This document shows positions 22,810-32,010 of a stretch of 64,000 nt of DNA, in pieces (position 1 is the first letter of the stretch; every line of letters begins with the position of its first letter). Both the position numbers and the translations under genes were made by a program. Source of the DNA: Serratia rhizosphaerae (GTDB taxonomy: Bacteria; Pseudomonadota; Gammaproteobacteria; Enterobacterales; Enterobacteriaceae); assembly GCF_009817885.1 (NCBI RefSeq), contig NZ_CP041764.1:3038001-3102000 (forward strand), written 5' to 3'. Under the pieces are notes generated by a model, which was given only the letters and a program-made list of their open reading frames with translations, ran no database searches and was not told the origin of the DNA.

Positions 22810-24972
22810 ATGAAAGACTTGAAGATAGCAATCAGCACCGGTTTGTCCGCCAGTATTGAAACCCTGCGGCAAGTCGTGCGTGTCGCACACACCGATTACA
22901 CCGACGTGGCGGCGGTGGTAGTCTCCGTCGATGATGTGAACGCCGGCATGCTGGCGCGTTTGCAGGCGACCGGATTTAATATCCCGGCCTTTGTTGCCGT
23001 TGAAGAGGAAGAACCGCTGTCGCCGGATTATCTGCCGCTGGTGACCGGCGTTTTCACCCTAAGCGGCACCAGCAAGGCGTTTTATATGGCGCAGCTGGAA
23101 GCCGCGGCAGACGCCTATGAGCAGGCGCTGCTGCCGCCGTTTTTCAAGACGCTGAAAACCTATGTAGAGATGGAAAATTCTACCTTTGCCTGCCCGGGGC
23201 ATCAGGGAGGGGAATTCTTTCGTAAGCATCCGGCGGGGCGGCAGTTTTTCGATTTTTATGGCGAAACCCTGTTCCGTTCCGATATGTGCAACGCCGATGT
23301 GAAACTGGGCGATTTGCTGATCCATGAAGGGGCGGCGAAGGATGCGCAAAAACATGCCGCGCGGGTATTTAACGCTGACAAAACCTACTTTGTGCTCAAC
23401 GGTACCTCCGCGGCGAACAAGGTGGTGACCAACGCGCTGCTGACGCGCGGCGATCTGGTGCTGTTCGATCGCAATAACCACAAGTCCAACTATCACGGTG
23501 CCCTGATTCAGGCAGGCGCCACGCCGGTCTATCTGGAAACCGCGCGCAACCCGTTCGGATTTATCGGCGGTATCGATGCCGGCTGTTTTGACGAAGCGTA
23601 CCTGCGCCAGCAAATCTGCGAGGTGGCGCCGGACAAGGCCGAGGCGGCACGGCCGTTCCGGCTGGCGATTATTCAGCTCGGCACCTACGACGGCACCCTC
23701 TACAACGCCCGGCAGGTGCTCGACACCATCGGCCACCTGTGTGATTACATTCTGTTTGATTCCGCCTGGGTGGGCTATGAAGGCTTTATCCCGATGCTGA
23801 AAGAGTGCTCGCCGCTGCTGCTGGAGCTGGACGAGCACGATCCGGGCATCTTCGTCACTCAGTCGGTGCACAAACAGCAGGCGGGCTTTTCGCAGACCTC
23901 GCAGATTCACAAGAAAGACGATCATATCAAGGGGCAGAAGCGCCACTGCAACCATAAGCATTTGAATAACGCCTTTATGCTGCACGCATCGACCAGCCCG
24001 TTTTATCCGCTGTTCGCCGCGCTGGACGTCAACGCCAAAATGCACGCCGGTGAGGCGGGGCGACGCATGTGGATGGAGTGCGTGCGGCTGGGCATTGAAA
24101 CGCGTAAACAGCTGCTACAGCGCTGCAGTCAGCTGCGACCGTTTATTCCGCCGCAGGTGGACGGGCAGGCATGGCAGAGCTTTGACAGTGAACACATCGC
24201 CGGCGACGCACGTTTCTTCACCTTCGAGCCGGACGCGGCCTGGCACGGCTTTGCCGGCTATGCGCAGGAACAGTATCTGGTCGACCCGTGCAAACTGCTG
24301 CTGACTACGCCGGGCATTGATGCCCAGACTGGGCAGTACGGTGAATTCGGCGTGCCGGCGGTGATTCTGGCCAACTTCCTACGGGAAAACGGCATCGTGC
24401 CGGAAAAGAGCGATCTCAATTCGCTCCTGTTCCTGCTGACCCCGGCGGAGAAACCGGCCAAAATGGCGCGCCTGGTGGATAAGCTGGTGCAGTTTGAGCG
24501 CTATATTGAACAGGATGCGCCGCTCTGTGAGGTGTTGCCGACGGTATACCGCAAACATGAGCGGCGCTACCGCAACTACAGCATTCGTCAGCTGTGCCAG
24601 GAGATGCACGACCTGTATGTCAGCCATGACGTGAAACGGCTGCAGCAAGAGATGTTCCGTCAGGCGCACTTCCCGCCGGTGATGATGAACCCGCAGGACG
24701 CCAACGTGGCGTTTATCCGCGATAACGTCGAGCTGGTGCCGATATCGCAGGCGGCGGGGCGTATTGCCGCCGAAGGGGCGCTGCCTTTTCCGCCGGGCGT
24801 GCTGTGCGTGGTGCCGGGGGAGGCGTGGGGCGGCGCGGCGCAGCGCTATTTCCTGGCGCTGGAGGAGGGAATCAACCGCCTGCCGGGCTTTTCGCCGGAG
24901 CTGCAGGGCGTGTATGTCGAGAAAAAGGACCACGGCTGGAAGCGGATTTTCGGCTACGTGGTCAAGCCGTAA
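22810..24972 (+). CDS. speC: Ornithine decarboxylase (biosynthetic, SpeC)
   Basis: The 720-residue product is close to E. coli SpeC throughout. It decarboxylates ornithine to putrescine in the cytoplasm with pyridoxal phosphate. The Schiff-base lysine is Lys355 in SVHKQQAGFSQ, at the same position as in E. coli. Other landmarks are STFACPGHQGGEFF, FDRNNHKSNYHG and LLFLLTPAEKPAK. The N-terminal wing domain is present (about 1-110). ATG 22810 is used; a TTG five codons upstream is in frame but unlikely. It sits near pheV as in E. coli, and shares a terminator with the convergent mltC gene. Confidence 0.97.
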   Translation: MKDLKIAISTGLSASIETLRQVVRVAHTDYTDVAAVVVSVDDVNAGMLARLQATGFNIPAFVAVEEEEPLSPDYLPLVTGVFTLSGTSKAFYMAQLEAAADAYEQALLPPFFKTLKTYVEMENSTFACPGHQGGEFFRKHPAGRQFFDFYGETLFRSDMCNADVKLGDLLIHEGAAKDAQKHAARVFNADKTYFVLNGTSAANKVVTNALLTRGDLVLFDRNNHKSNYHGALIQAGATPVYLETARNPFGFIGGIDAGCFDEAYLRQQICEVAPDKAEAARPFRLAIIQLGTYDGTLYNARQVLDTIGHLCDYILFDSAWVGYEGFIPMLKECSPLLLELDEHDPGIFVTQSVHKQQAGFSQTSQIHKKDDHIKGQKRHCNHKHLNNAFMLHASTSPFYPLFAALDVNAKMHAGEAGRRMWMECVRLGIETRKQLLQRCSQLRPFIPPQVDGQAWQSFDSEHIAGDARFFTFEPDAAWHGFAGYAQEQYLVDPCKLLLTTPGIDAQTGQYGEFGVPAVILANFLRENGIVPEKSDLNSLLFLLTPAEKPAKMARLVDKLVQFERYIEQDAPLCEVLPTVYRKHERRYRNYSIRQLCQEMHDLYVSHDVKRLQQEMFRQAHFPPVMMNPQDANVAFIRDNVELVPISQAAGRIAAEGALPFPPGVLCVVPGEAWGGAAQRYFLALEEGINRLPGFSPELQGVYVEKKDHGWKRIFGYVVKP

Positions 24973-24990
24973 CCGCCGCGCGGCGTGAGG

Positions 24991-25021
24991 AAAAAAACAG
25001 GGGCGCATTGCGCCCCTGTTT
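24991..25021. terminator. Bidirectional terminator between speC and mltC
   Basis: ACAGGGGCGC-ATT-GCGCCCCTGT is flanked by A7 on the left and TT on the right, serving the two convergent genes. Confidence 0.85.
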
Positions 25022-25028
25022 GCATGAC

Positions 25029-26105
25029 TTAACGGCGACGATAGCTCTTCTGCGCGGTGTTCACCTTCACCAGATAGCGCCGCGACTCGCCGGCCGGGTG
25101 CTTGGTGGTCAGGGTGGTGTACACATCGCCCGGCTGCATGTCGTTGATGACGTCAAACGCCTTGCTGCGGTTGCTGGAGAACACGCGCAGCACGCTGCCG
25201 GCGCCGCCGTTGTAGGCGGTGATCACCGCGTAGCGCCGCGAGGTCGGGTTCTTGATGCCGCCCAGGTAGTTGTTCTGCAGAATCGCCAGATAGGCGGTGC
25301 CGGTATCGATATTGTTCGCCGGATCGAACAGGTAGCTGCGGCTTGGTTTGCCCCATTTGCCGTGCATCTGGAACACATCCTTACCGGCGGTGTGCTGCAC
25401 CACCTGCATCAGGCCGAGCGCGTCGGAACCGCTGACCGCATACGGGTTAAAGCTGGATTCGGTCTGCATAATCGCCAGAATCAGCGACGCTTCCACGCCG
25501 TATTTCTCCGAGGCTTTACGCACCATCGGCAGGTACTTATGCGCACGTTTATCCAGGTGGTTCGGCACCAGCTGAATGGTGACCGAGTAGATCACGTGCA
25601 GGCCGGAGGTGCGTTTTTGCAGCTTGTTCTGCACCAGATAGTCGGCGAAGTGCGCGGCGCGCCACTCCCAGCGGATCGGCTGGCCTTTGTTATCCACCAC
25701 CTGGCCGTAAAGGAACGGCTCTTTGCTGATCTGGATATCGTTGGCGTCGGAGTAAAGGTCAACCGAGCTCGGGTCGTCGCCCATCAGCAGGGTGGTGACG
25801 ATCGCCTTGCGCAGGCTGGCGGCCGGGTCGGTCGGCGAAATGGTTTCAAAGGTGATGGTGCCGGCATCAAAGTTGATGTGGCTGCGCGTCAGATACTGAT
25901 CGGTATATTTGACGTAATCCTTCGGCCCGGCGATCAGAACTTCGTTCAGACCCCAGATATTTTCGATGTTGTGGGCGAACTGGCCCATCAGAATGTCGAA
26001 GCCGTTGGTGTCTTTCACCCAGGCTTCGTTGAACTCATCGCTTTTTTTACCGGAACAGGAAATCAATAAAGGTGCTATCACTAGCAAAGCTAAAATTTTC
26101 TTCAT
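25029..26105 (-). CDS. mltC: Membrane-bound lytic murein transglycosylase C
   Basis: The 358-residue lipoprotein starts MKKILALLVIAPLLISCSGK, whose lipobox places the acylated Cys at residue 17. An MltC N-terminal domain spans about 30-190. The SLT domain (about 195-340) includes the catalytic-Glu motif MQTESSFNPYAVSGSDALGLMQ (Glu in QTESS) and ITAYNGGAGS. It cleaves glycan strands of peptidoglycan at the outer-membrane inner face. A longer frame to 26219 exists, but the lipoprotein signal fixes the start at 26105. It is downstream of yggX-mutY in the same direction, as in E. coli. Confidence 0.96.
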   Translation of the reverse strand: MKKILALLVIAPLLISCSGKKSDEFNEAWVKDTNGFDILMGQFAHNIENIWGLNEVLIAGPKDYVKYTDQYLTRSHINFDAGTITFETISPTDPAASLRKAIVTTLLMGDDPSSVDLYSDANDIQISKEPFLYGQVVDNKGQPIRWEWRAAHFADYLVQNKLQKRTSGLHVIYSVTIQLVPNHLDKRAHKYLPMVRKASEKYGVEASLILAIMQTESSFNPYAVSGSDALGLMQVVQHTAGKDVFQMHGKWGKPSRSYLFDPANNIDTGTAYLAILQNNYLGGIKNPTSRRYAVITAYNGGAGSVLRVFSSNRSKAFDVINDMQPGDVYTTLTTKHPAGESRRYLVKVNTAQKSYRRR

Positions 26106-26169
26106 CTTAAGCCGTATTTTGATGAATGTAATCGGGCATTGCAGGGGCCAGCGCCGGCCCCGAAACAGG

Positions 26170-26442
26170 TTATTCGCTCGGCGGCGTGTAGCCTTCGATA
26201 TGGACGTCGTGGCCTTCAAACAGGAAGCGCACCATCTCCGCTTCCAGCAGCTTGCGGTCGTCCGGGTTCATCATATTGAGCTTTTTCTCGTTGATCAGCA
26301 TGGTCTGCTTCTTCATCCACTCGCCCCAGGCTTCTTTGGAGATTTCGTTGAAGATGCGTTTACCCAGATCGCCCGGATACAGCTGGAAATCCTGCCCTTC
26401 GGCGTCACGCTGCAGGTAGGTACAAAAAATGGTTCTGCTCAT
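26170..26442 (-). CDS. yggX: YggX, Fe(II) trafficking/iron-sulfur protection protein
   Basis: The 90-residue product MSRTIFCTYLQRDAEGQDFQ has the family's size and its single conserved Cys7. YggX proteins protect iron-sulfur enzymes from oxidative damage in the cytoplasm and help repair them. The gene start overlaps the end of mutY by 4 bp, so the two are translationally coupled. MutY itself carries a [4Fe-4S] cluster, which makes the pairing sensible. Confidence 0.96.
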   Translation of the reverse strand: MSRTIFCTYLQRDAEGQDFQLYPGDLGKRIFNEISKEAWGEWMKKQTMLINEKKLNMMNPDDRKLLEAEMVRFLFEGHDVHIEGYTPPSE

Positions 26443-27539
26443 GCTAGTTCCTCATCGGTGGCGCTGTTGCCAAATAGATTCGATTGGGTCGGCGGCTGCT
26501 TGACCAGCTGTTGCAGCAGTCGCTCAACAGGCGCGGCCAGTCCGACCGACGGCGGCTGCGCCAAGTTATACCAGAGACCGTCGCCTTCATCCATGGCGCC
26601 GCCGGCACCGTCGAGCGGTAGCCACATCGGCACGATATCCAGATGAAAATGGCTGAACGTATGGCGAAACGCCGTCAGTTGTTGCGCGTGCTCTGCGTTC
26701 AGACCCCGCTGTTGCAGCCAGAGTTCCATTTCCTGACGAACGGCGAACTGCGGGAAACAGAACAGGCCGCCCCACAGGCCGACCGTCGGACGCTGCTGCA
26801 GCCAGACGCGCTCGCCCTGTTGCAGCAGCAGGAAATAGGCGGTTTTTTCCGGCAGCGTCTGTTTCGGCTTCTTGCCCGGATAGTTGGCCCAGCTGTGGTT
26901 GGCATAGGCGATGCAGCCGTTGCTGAGCGGGCACAGCTCGCATTTCGGTTTCGAGCGGGTGCAGACCAGCGCGCCAAGATCCATCATCGCCTGGTTGAAC
27001 TGGCCGACGCCTTCCGCCGGGGTGACTTCGTCGCTGATTTGCCACAGACGGTTCTCCACCGGCTTTTTGCCCGGCCAGCCTTCTACCGCATAGCAGCGTG
27101 CCAGCACGCGCTTCACGTTGCCGTCGAGGATCGGATAGTGCTGCCCCAGCGACAGCGACAGAATGGCGCCGGCGGTGGAGCGGCCGATGCCGGGCAGCGC
27201 GGCAATTTCTTCAAAGCTGGTCGGGAATTCGCCGCCGTGTTGTGCGACAATGGTCTGCGCCGCTTTGTGCAGATTACGCGCACGGGCGTAGTAACCGAGC
27301 CCGGTCCACAGATGCAGCACTTCGTCCAGCGGCGCGGCGGCCAGCTGGCTGACGGTGGGAAAGCGCGCCATAAATCGCTGAAAGTATGGAATGACGGTGG
27401 CAACCTGAGTCTGTTGCAACATCACCTCGGAGAGCCATACTTGATAGGGCGTTTTATCTAATTGCCACGGCAGCGTTTTGCGCCCGTAGCGTTGGTACCA
27501 TTCAAGCACCTGGTGCGAGAACTGGCGTGCTTGCATCAT
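26439..27539 (-). CDS. mutY: Adenine DNA glycosylase MutY
   Basis: The product is 366 residues from the first of two adjacent ATG codons (27539; the second gives 365). It removes adenine mispaired with 8-oxoguanine. The helix-hairpin-helix LPGIGRSTAGAIL and the catalytic Asp in PILDGNVKRVL are present, followed by the [4Fe-4S] cysteines with spacing C-x6-C-x2-C-x5-C in CTRSKPKCELCPLSNGC. The C-terminal NUDIX-like domain (about 225-345) recognises 8-oxoG. The frame opens 15 codons earlier, but that part has no similarity to MutY. It heads the leftward mutY-yggX-mltC unit and is divergent from trmB. Confidence 0.96.
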   Translation of the reverse strand: MMQARQFSHQVLEWYQRYGRKTLPWQLDKTPYQVWLSEVMLQQTQVATVIPYFQRFMARFPTVSQLAAAPLDEVLHLWTGLGYYARARNLHKAAQTIVAQHGGEFPTSFEEIAALPGIGRSTAGAILSLSLGQHYPILDGNVKRVLARCYAVEGWPGKKPVENRLWQISDEVTPAEGVGQFNQAMMDLGALVCTRSKPKCELCPLSNGCIAYANHSWANYPGKKPKQTLPEKTAYFLLLQQGERVWLQQRPTVGLWGGLFCFPQFAVRQEMELWLQQRGLNAEHAQQLTAFRHTFSHFHLDIVPMWLPLDGAGGAMDEGDGLWYNLAQPPSVGLAAPVERLLQQLVKQPPTQSNLFGNSATDEELA

Positions 27540-27745
27540 AATCGGGTTTCGTATCAGACAGATATTGATGCGCGATTGCAGCATAGTGCGCTGGTGGTGT
27601 AAACCGGAACTTTCCGACGGTGGCGATATCGCTGCTCCTCACAACGGGAAAGATGCCGGAGAGAGAAGATGAACACTTGCTAAACCGGGCTATCTTTGCA
27701 TAATGCGCCTTTCCCTAATTGGCAGCCAAACAGACAGAAAGCACT

Positions 27746-28465
27746 ATGATTAATGACGTCATCTCCCCGGAATTCGATGAAAACGGCCGCGCTATGCGCC
27801 GCATCCGCAGTTTTGTGCGCCGCCAGGGGCGGTTGACCAAAGGTCAGCAGCACGCGCTGGACCACTACTGGCCGGTAATGGGCGTGGAATATCAGACGCA
27901 GCCTGTCGATCTGAAGGAACTGTTCGGCCGCGATGCGCCGGTGGTGCTGGAAATCGGTTTTGGCATGGGCGCCTCGCTGGTGGCCATGGCGGGCAACAAC
28001 CCGCAGCAGAACTTTTTAGGGATTGAAGTACACTCGCCGGGCGTCGGCGCCTGCCTGGCCGATGCCCATGAGGCGGAGCTGAGCAACCTGCGCGTGATGT
28101 GTCATGACGCGGTTGAGGTGTTGGAGAATATGATTCCGGACGGCTCGCTGGAGATGGTGCAGCTGTTCTTCCCGGATCCGTGGCATAAGGCGCGCCATAA
28201 TAAACGCCGCATTGTGCAGACGCCGTTTGTCGAACTGGTGCTGCGCAAGCTGAAAGTCGGCGGCGTGTTCCATATGGCCACCGACTGGCAACACTATGCG
28301 GAACATATGTTAGAGGTGATGAACGGTGTTGCCGGCTACCGTAATCAGTCGGAAACCGGCGATTACGTCCCGCGTCCGGCATCGCGTCCGTTAACCAAAT
28401 TTGAATTACGCGGCCAGCGTCTGGGACATGGCGTTTGGGATTTGATGTTTGAGAGGAAAGTATAA
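27746..28465 (+). CDS. trmB: tRNA (guanine-N7)-methyltransferase TrmB
   Basis: The 239-residue product makes m7G46 in tRNA with AdoMet. The Rossmann motif LEIGFGMGASLVAMA, then LGIEVHSPGVGACL, the FFPDPWHKARHNKRRI motif that is diagnostic for TrmB, and PRPASRPLTKFE at the C-terminus are all present. ATG 27746 matches the E. coli start (MxNDVISPEFDENGR); a frame from 27719 adds nine residues without support. The stop overlaps the start of yggL (TAATG). The gene is divergent from mutY as in E. coli. Confidence 0.96.
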   Translation: MINDVISPEFDENGRAMRRIRSFVRRQGRLTKGQQHALDHYWPVMGVEYQTQPVDLKELFGRDAPVVLEIGFGMGASLVAMAGNNPQQNFLGIEVHSPGVGACLADAHEAELSNLRVMCHDAVEVLENMIPDGSLEMVQLFFPDPWHKARHNKRRIVQTPFVELVLRKLKVGGVFHMATDWQHYAEHMLEVMNGVAGYRNQSETGDYVPRPASRPLTKFELRGQRLGHGVWDLMFERKV

Positions 28466-28791
28466 TGGCTAAGAACCGCAGTCGTCGTTTACGTAAAAAG
28501 TTGCATATCGAAGAGTTTCAGGAACTGGGTTTCTCCGTCGCCTGGCGCTTTGCCGAAGGCACCGCGGTTGAGGACATCGACGCGACCCTGGACGCCTTCA
28601 TTGACGAAGTGATCGAACCTAACGGCCTGGCCTTTGACGGCAGCGGCTATCTGCAGTGGGAAGGCCTGATTTGCCTGCAGAAAATGGGTCACTGCACCGA
28701 AGAGCACCGCGAGCTGGTGAAAAACTGGCTGGAAGCGCGCAACATGACTGAAGTGAAAGTCAGCGATCTGTTTGATATCTGGTGGGACTGA
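28465..28791 (+). CDS. yggL: YggL, DUF469 family protein
   Basis: The 108-residue acidic protein MAKNRSRRLRKKLHIEEFQE begins with a basic tail and continues with the DUF469 core (GFSVAWRF, FDGSGYLQWEGLICL). YggL has been reported to bind the 50S ribosomal subunit; that role comes from E. coli work. It is coupled to trmB by a one-base overlap. The pair trmB-yggL is conserved across Enterobacterales. The hairpin GGGCCGGA-TACG-TCCGGCCC follows the stop but lacks a U tract. Confidence 0.95.
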   Translation: MAKNRSRRLRKKLHIEEFQELGFSVAWRFAEGTAVEDIDATLDAFIDEVIEPNGLAFDGSGYLQWEGLICLQKMGHCTEEHRELVKNWLEARNMTEVKVSDLFDIWWD

Positions 28792-28892
28792 TCGCCGGCT
28801 GTGAATAGCGGGGCCGGATACGTCCGGCCCGTCATACCGCGAAATTGTCAGAAGGTGCCTGAGGGCGCCTTTGTTTTGTCCGGAGAAAAGAG

Positions 28893-29816
28893 TTGGTAAC
28901 AGCATTGGATAACGCGCTGCTGGCGGAGGTTCTGCAGCAGGTGCGTCCGTTGATCGGCAGCGGCAAGGTCGCTGACTATATTCCCGCGCTGGCGGAGGTG
29001 CCGGCGGATCGTCTGGGGATTGCCGTGTGCACCGTCGATGGCGCGCTGTATCAGGCGGGCGACGCGGCGGAACGCTTCTCCATCCAGTCAATCTCCAAAG
29101 TGCTGAGCCTGACGCTGGCGCTGACCCGTTATCAGGAGAGCGAAATCTGGCAGCGGGTGGGGAAAGAGCCTTCCGGCCTGCCGTTCAACTCGCTGCTGCA
29201 GCTGGAAATGGAGCAGGGCAAGCCGCGCAATCCGTTTATCAACCCGGGGGCGCTGGTGGTGTGCGACATGCTGCAAACCCGCCTGAGCGCGCCGAAGCAG
29301 CGGATGCTGGAAGTGGTGCGTCAGCTGGCCGGCGAAGACGATCTGGCCTACGACGCGCGCGTCGCCCGTTCCGAATTTGAACACTCCGACCGCAACGCGG
29401 CGATTGCCTACCTGATGAAGTCGTTCGGCAACTTTGAAAATGACGTGCTGACCGTGCTGCATACCTATTTTCACTACTGCGCGCTGCGGATGAGCAGTAT
29501 TGAGTTGGCGCGCAGCTTTGTTTATCTGGCTAATAACGGGCGCGATCTGCAGGGCAATGCGGTGATCTCTCCGCTGCAGGCGCGGCAGATCAATGCGCTG
29601 ATGATGACCAGCGGCATGTACGACGGCGCCGGTGAATTCGCCTACCGGGTCGGCATGCCGGGCAAGTCGGGCGTCGGCGGCGGCATCGTGGCGATCGTGC
29701 CCGACGAGATGGCGATTGTCGTCTGGTCGCCGGAGCTGGACGCCTCCGGCAACTCGCTGGCGGGAACTGCGGCGCTGGAACTGTTGTCTCAACGAATTGG
29801 TCGTTCGATTTTTTAG
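28893..29816 (+). CDS. glsA: Glutaminase A (serine-dependent)
   Basis: The 307-residue product deamidates glutamine to glutamate and ammonia. The serine-lysine catalytic pair is in FSIQSISKVLSL (SxxK), with NPFINPGALVVCDM, SEFEHSDRNAA, and the C-terminal GKSGVGGGIVAIVPDEMAI all conserved with E. coli YneH/GlsB. The start is TTG 28893, five bases after CGGAGAAAAGAG; no in-frame ATG exists nearby, and the protein aligns from this point. It stands between yggL and yggN, an arrangement unlike E. coli K-12 and consistent with Serratia/Yersinia. Confidence 0.93.
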   Translation: MVTALDNALLAEVLQQVRPLIGSGKVADYIPALAEVPADRLGIAVCTVDGALYQAGDAAERFSIQSISKVLSLTLALTRYQESEIWQRVGKEPSGLPFNSLLQLEMEQGKPRNPFINPGALVVCDMLQTRLSAPKQRMLEVVRQLAGEDDLAYDARVARSEFEHSDRNAAIAYLMKSFGNFENDVLTVLHTYFHYCALRMSSIELARSFVYLANNGRDLQGNAVISPLQARQINALMMTSGMYDGAGEFAYRVGMPGKSGVGGGIVAIVPDEMAIVVWSPELDASGNSLAGTAALELLSQRIGRSIF

Positions 29817-29875
29817 ATCCCGCTGTGGTTACCCGCGTACGGGTATACGGTTGGAAGGGAATCTCAGGAGAAATT

Positions 29876-30592
29876 ATGTTGAAGAAAACCGGCTTGGCAT
29901 TATTGCTGTTCACCGCCGCGCAGGCGCATGCCGCCTACCAGTGCAATGTTAAACCTCAGGACGATGTGATTATCAGCCCGCAGAGCGTGCAGGTGGTGGG
30001 CGCCAGCGGCAATCTGCAGATCTCGCCGGACGGCGATGTGACCCGCGACGGCCAGGCGCTGACGCTGAGCGACAGCCAGCGCCAGCAGGCCTTCCGCTAC
30101 CAGACGGCGCTGCGTAAAGAGCTGCCGTGGATCGATGACGGCGCGCAGCAGCACCTGGAAAAGGCGCGCGTGGCGCTGGATAAGGTGATCGTCAAGGAAT
30201 TGGGCGGAGACAGCAACGTGCGTAACCGTCTGACCACCCTGAACGGCCAGCTGAAGCAGCAGATGAACCGGATTATCGAGCACCGCAGCGACGGCCTGGC
30301 GTTCCACCATAAAGCCATCGCGCAGGTGGAGCAGGATGGCCGCAATCTGGTGCAGCAGAGCATGGGCGGCGTCCTGCAGGACAGCCTGAATGAAATGGGC
30401 GTCAAGCAGGCGGCCAACAGCGGCGGCAACCCGCTGCAGGCGATTATGGGCAACCTGGGCGGCCTGCAGAAGGCGATCCAGAACGAGTGGAACAACCAGG
30501 AGCAGGATTTCAAAAACTTCGGCCACGACGTCTGCAACCGCGTCACCTCGCTGGAAGAACAGCGCAAGGCGCTGCTTGGTGCGTTGAAATAA
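29876..30592 (+). CDS. yggN: YggN, DUF2884 exported protein
   Basis: The 238-residue product has a signal peptide (MLKKTGLALLLFTAAQAHA) and a mature chain that is largely helical with two cysteines (YQCNVKP near the start and HDVCNRV near the end) that could form a disulfide. The DUF2884 pattern DVIISPQSVQVVGASGNLQI is visible. Its function is not known. ATG 29876 follows TCAGGAGAAATT. It ends the trmB-yggL-glsA-yggN run. The next 390 bp (30593-30981) hold no credible gene. Confidence 0.93.
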   Translation: MLKKTGLALLLFTAAQAHAAYQCNVKPQDDVIISPQSVQVVGASGNLQISPDGDVTRDGQALTLSDSQRQQAFRYQTALRKELPWIDDGAQQHLEKARVALDKVIVKELGGDSNVRNRLTTLNGQLKQQMNRIIEHRSDGLAFHHKAIAQVEQDGRNLVQQSMGGVLQDSLNEMGVKQAANSGGNPLQAIMGNLGGLQKAIQNEWNNQEQDFKNFGHDVCNRVTSLEEQRKALLGALK

Positions 30593-30981
30593 ACATAGTC
30601 AGGCCCGGCATCATTCAGCGTCGTTATCCGCATCCTTCATCCCTGTGGGATATCTCTGCGGCGGCGCATGGACATTGATTCAGCCGCGCCGTCTGCGCTA
30701 TTGCTGCCGGAGAGAGCATGCCGTGCGCTCTGGCAGCCGTTCCAAGATAGCTGCGCAGGCGCGGTCGCTGCAGGGGTATAGGGTGTTTGCTACGCTTAAC
30801 GTTTCCTGGCTGTTCAATGACGGACCGCCTTGCCGCACCCAGTGGTACCGCTCGCTGTTGCGAGAGAGTCCCTGTTTTTGCTTGATGTTGCGTTGATGAT
30901 GACTGGCGGTCCCACGTTTCGCGCTGATTAAGCCCTCACACCAATATCTATACCTCAACGATTTTCCAAATCGATATCAGG

Positions 30982-31764
30982 TTAGGTATTGGCGATAACT
31001 TTAATTCTGCTGGTTGCGGTGTTGAATACCGTCTGATAATACTCCAGAGGCGTACCATCCTGAGTGCGTCCCACGGATTCAATCCCAATAAGTGGTTGCA
31101 GCAGAGGGATATTTAACAACTCCGCTTCTTCACGCGTTGGCATGGTCGCCTCAAACCAGCGCTCTGAATGTGCGATACGCAGGCCAAAGCGATCCCGCAT
31201 GGTGCCATAAACAGAAACGTTATCCTGAATCCATTTCTCAATACCAGGAACACGATGCCCGGCTATCCTGAGCATGGACACCGAAGTCGCTTTGCCATCG
31301 ACAAAGTAGACACGCCTGATCCTGAAAACATCAGCCGGAGGTGGCAACAAAAGCATCTCTTTTTCATGCTTGGTTGGTGTTCCCCTTTCGATGTGCAAAA
31401 TTCTGGTTGTAACTAAGTGTCCTTTTGAGATCTCACCGAATAACCCGCTGTTTTGGGAGGCGAAATCGACTTCCTGCCGGCTTTTTGAAACAAAGTTTCC
31501 CTGACGGGCCACTTTAGTAACCATTCCAGATGCGACTAACCCGTCCAGTGCCATGCGCACAATGGGACGAGATACGCCAAGCTGTTCACAGAGCGACTGT
31601 TCAGAGGGAAGCCGCGTATCATGTTCCACAGAAGAGTGAGCGATTGCAGTGAGTAGCAGTTCCTTTACCTGTTGCCACAATGGGGATGCATTATGCCTGT
31701 TAAGTGGCAGCTGTTGTTCAATCAGATAGCTAAGCTGATCCACATTCTGTTTTTCCTCAATCAT
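30982..31764 (-). CDS. GntR/HutC-family regulator of the polyol cluster
   Basis: The 260-residue product has a winged helix-turn-helix of GntR type (about 25-95: RLPSEQSLCEQLGVSRPIVR, DGLVASGMVTKVARQGNFV) and a C-terminal UTRA ligand domain (about 110-255), as in HutC-subfamily repressors that bind sugar phosphates or related effectors. It is divergent from the two dehydrogenase genes, with two tandem palindromes in the gap. It probably represses the catabolic cluster until an intermediate, perhaps a ketose phosphate, is present. Confidence 0.88.
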   Translation of the reverse strand: MIEEKQNVDQLSYLIEQQLPLNRHNASPLWQQVKELLLTAIAHSSVEHDTRLPSEQSLCEQLGVSRPIVRMALDGLVASGMVTKVARQGNFVSKSRQEVDFASQNSGLFGEISKGHLVTTRILHIERGTPTKHEKEMLLLPPPADVFRIRRVYFVDGKATSVSMLRIAGHRVPGIEKWIQDNVSVYGTMRDRFGLRIAHSERWFEATMPTREEAELLNIPLLQPLIGIESVGRTQDGTPLEYYQTVFNTATSRIKVIANT

Positions 31765-31922
31765 TTATCTGGATCCCACCTCAATTTAACCCAAAACATC
31801 ACTATAGATGACCGATTGATTACCGTCACCACCCTCCGTCCACATGAAGCCAGGTATTGTGTTGTGCGTTTTTTGATCACACTCGCAAAATTTAACAAGC
31901 CCGCTTTCCTCTTGCACATTTA

Positions 31923-31957
31923 CTGGTTATAACCAGAACTGTATTGGTAATAACCAG
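31923..31957. promoter_or_regulatory. Tandem operator of the GntR-type regulator
   Basis: CTGGTTATAACCAG (31923-31936) is a perfect 14-bp palindrome. TTGGTAATAACCAG (31944-31957) is a near copy, centred 21 bp away, about two helical turns. Both lie upstream of the first dehydrogenase gene. Confidence 0.8.
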
Positions 31958-32010
31958 TGCGGGGTATTGTGCCTTATCCCGTATGTCATGTCACAGACTA
32001 ATGAGGATTT

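Noticed and set aside
24804..26069. A 421-codon + strand frame opposite speC end and mltC
   Set aside because: It is antisense to mltC, whose lipobox and catalytic motifs are clear; long antisense frames are common in this GC-rich sequence.
27719..27745. Upstream start for TrmB
   Set aside because: The nine extra residues have no counterpart in the family and the E. coli start aligns with 27746.
30645..30958. Overlapping + and - frames in the yggN-GntR gap
   Set aside because: Neither has a ribosome-binding site, family resemblance or normal codon use; the gap is treated as non-coding.
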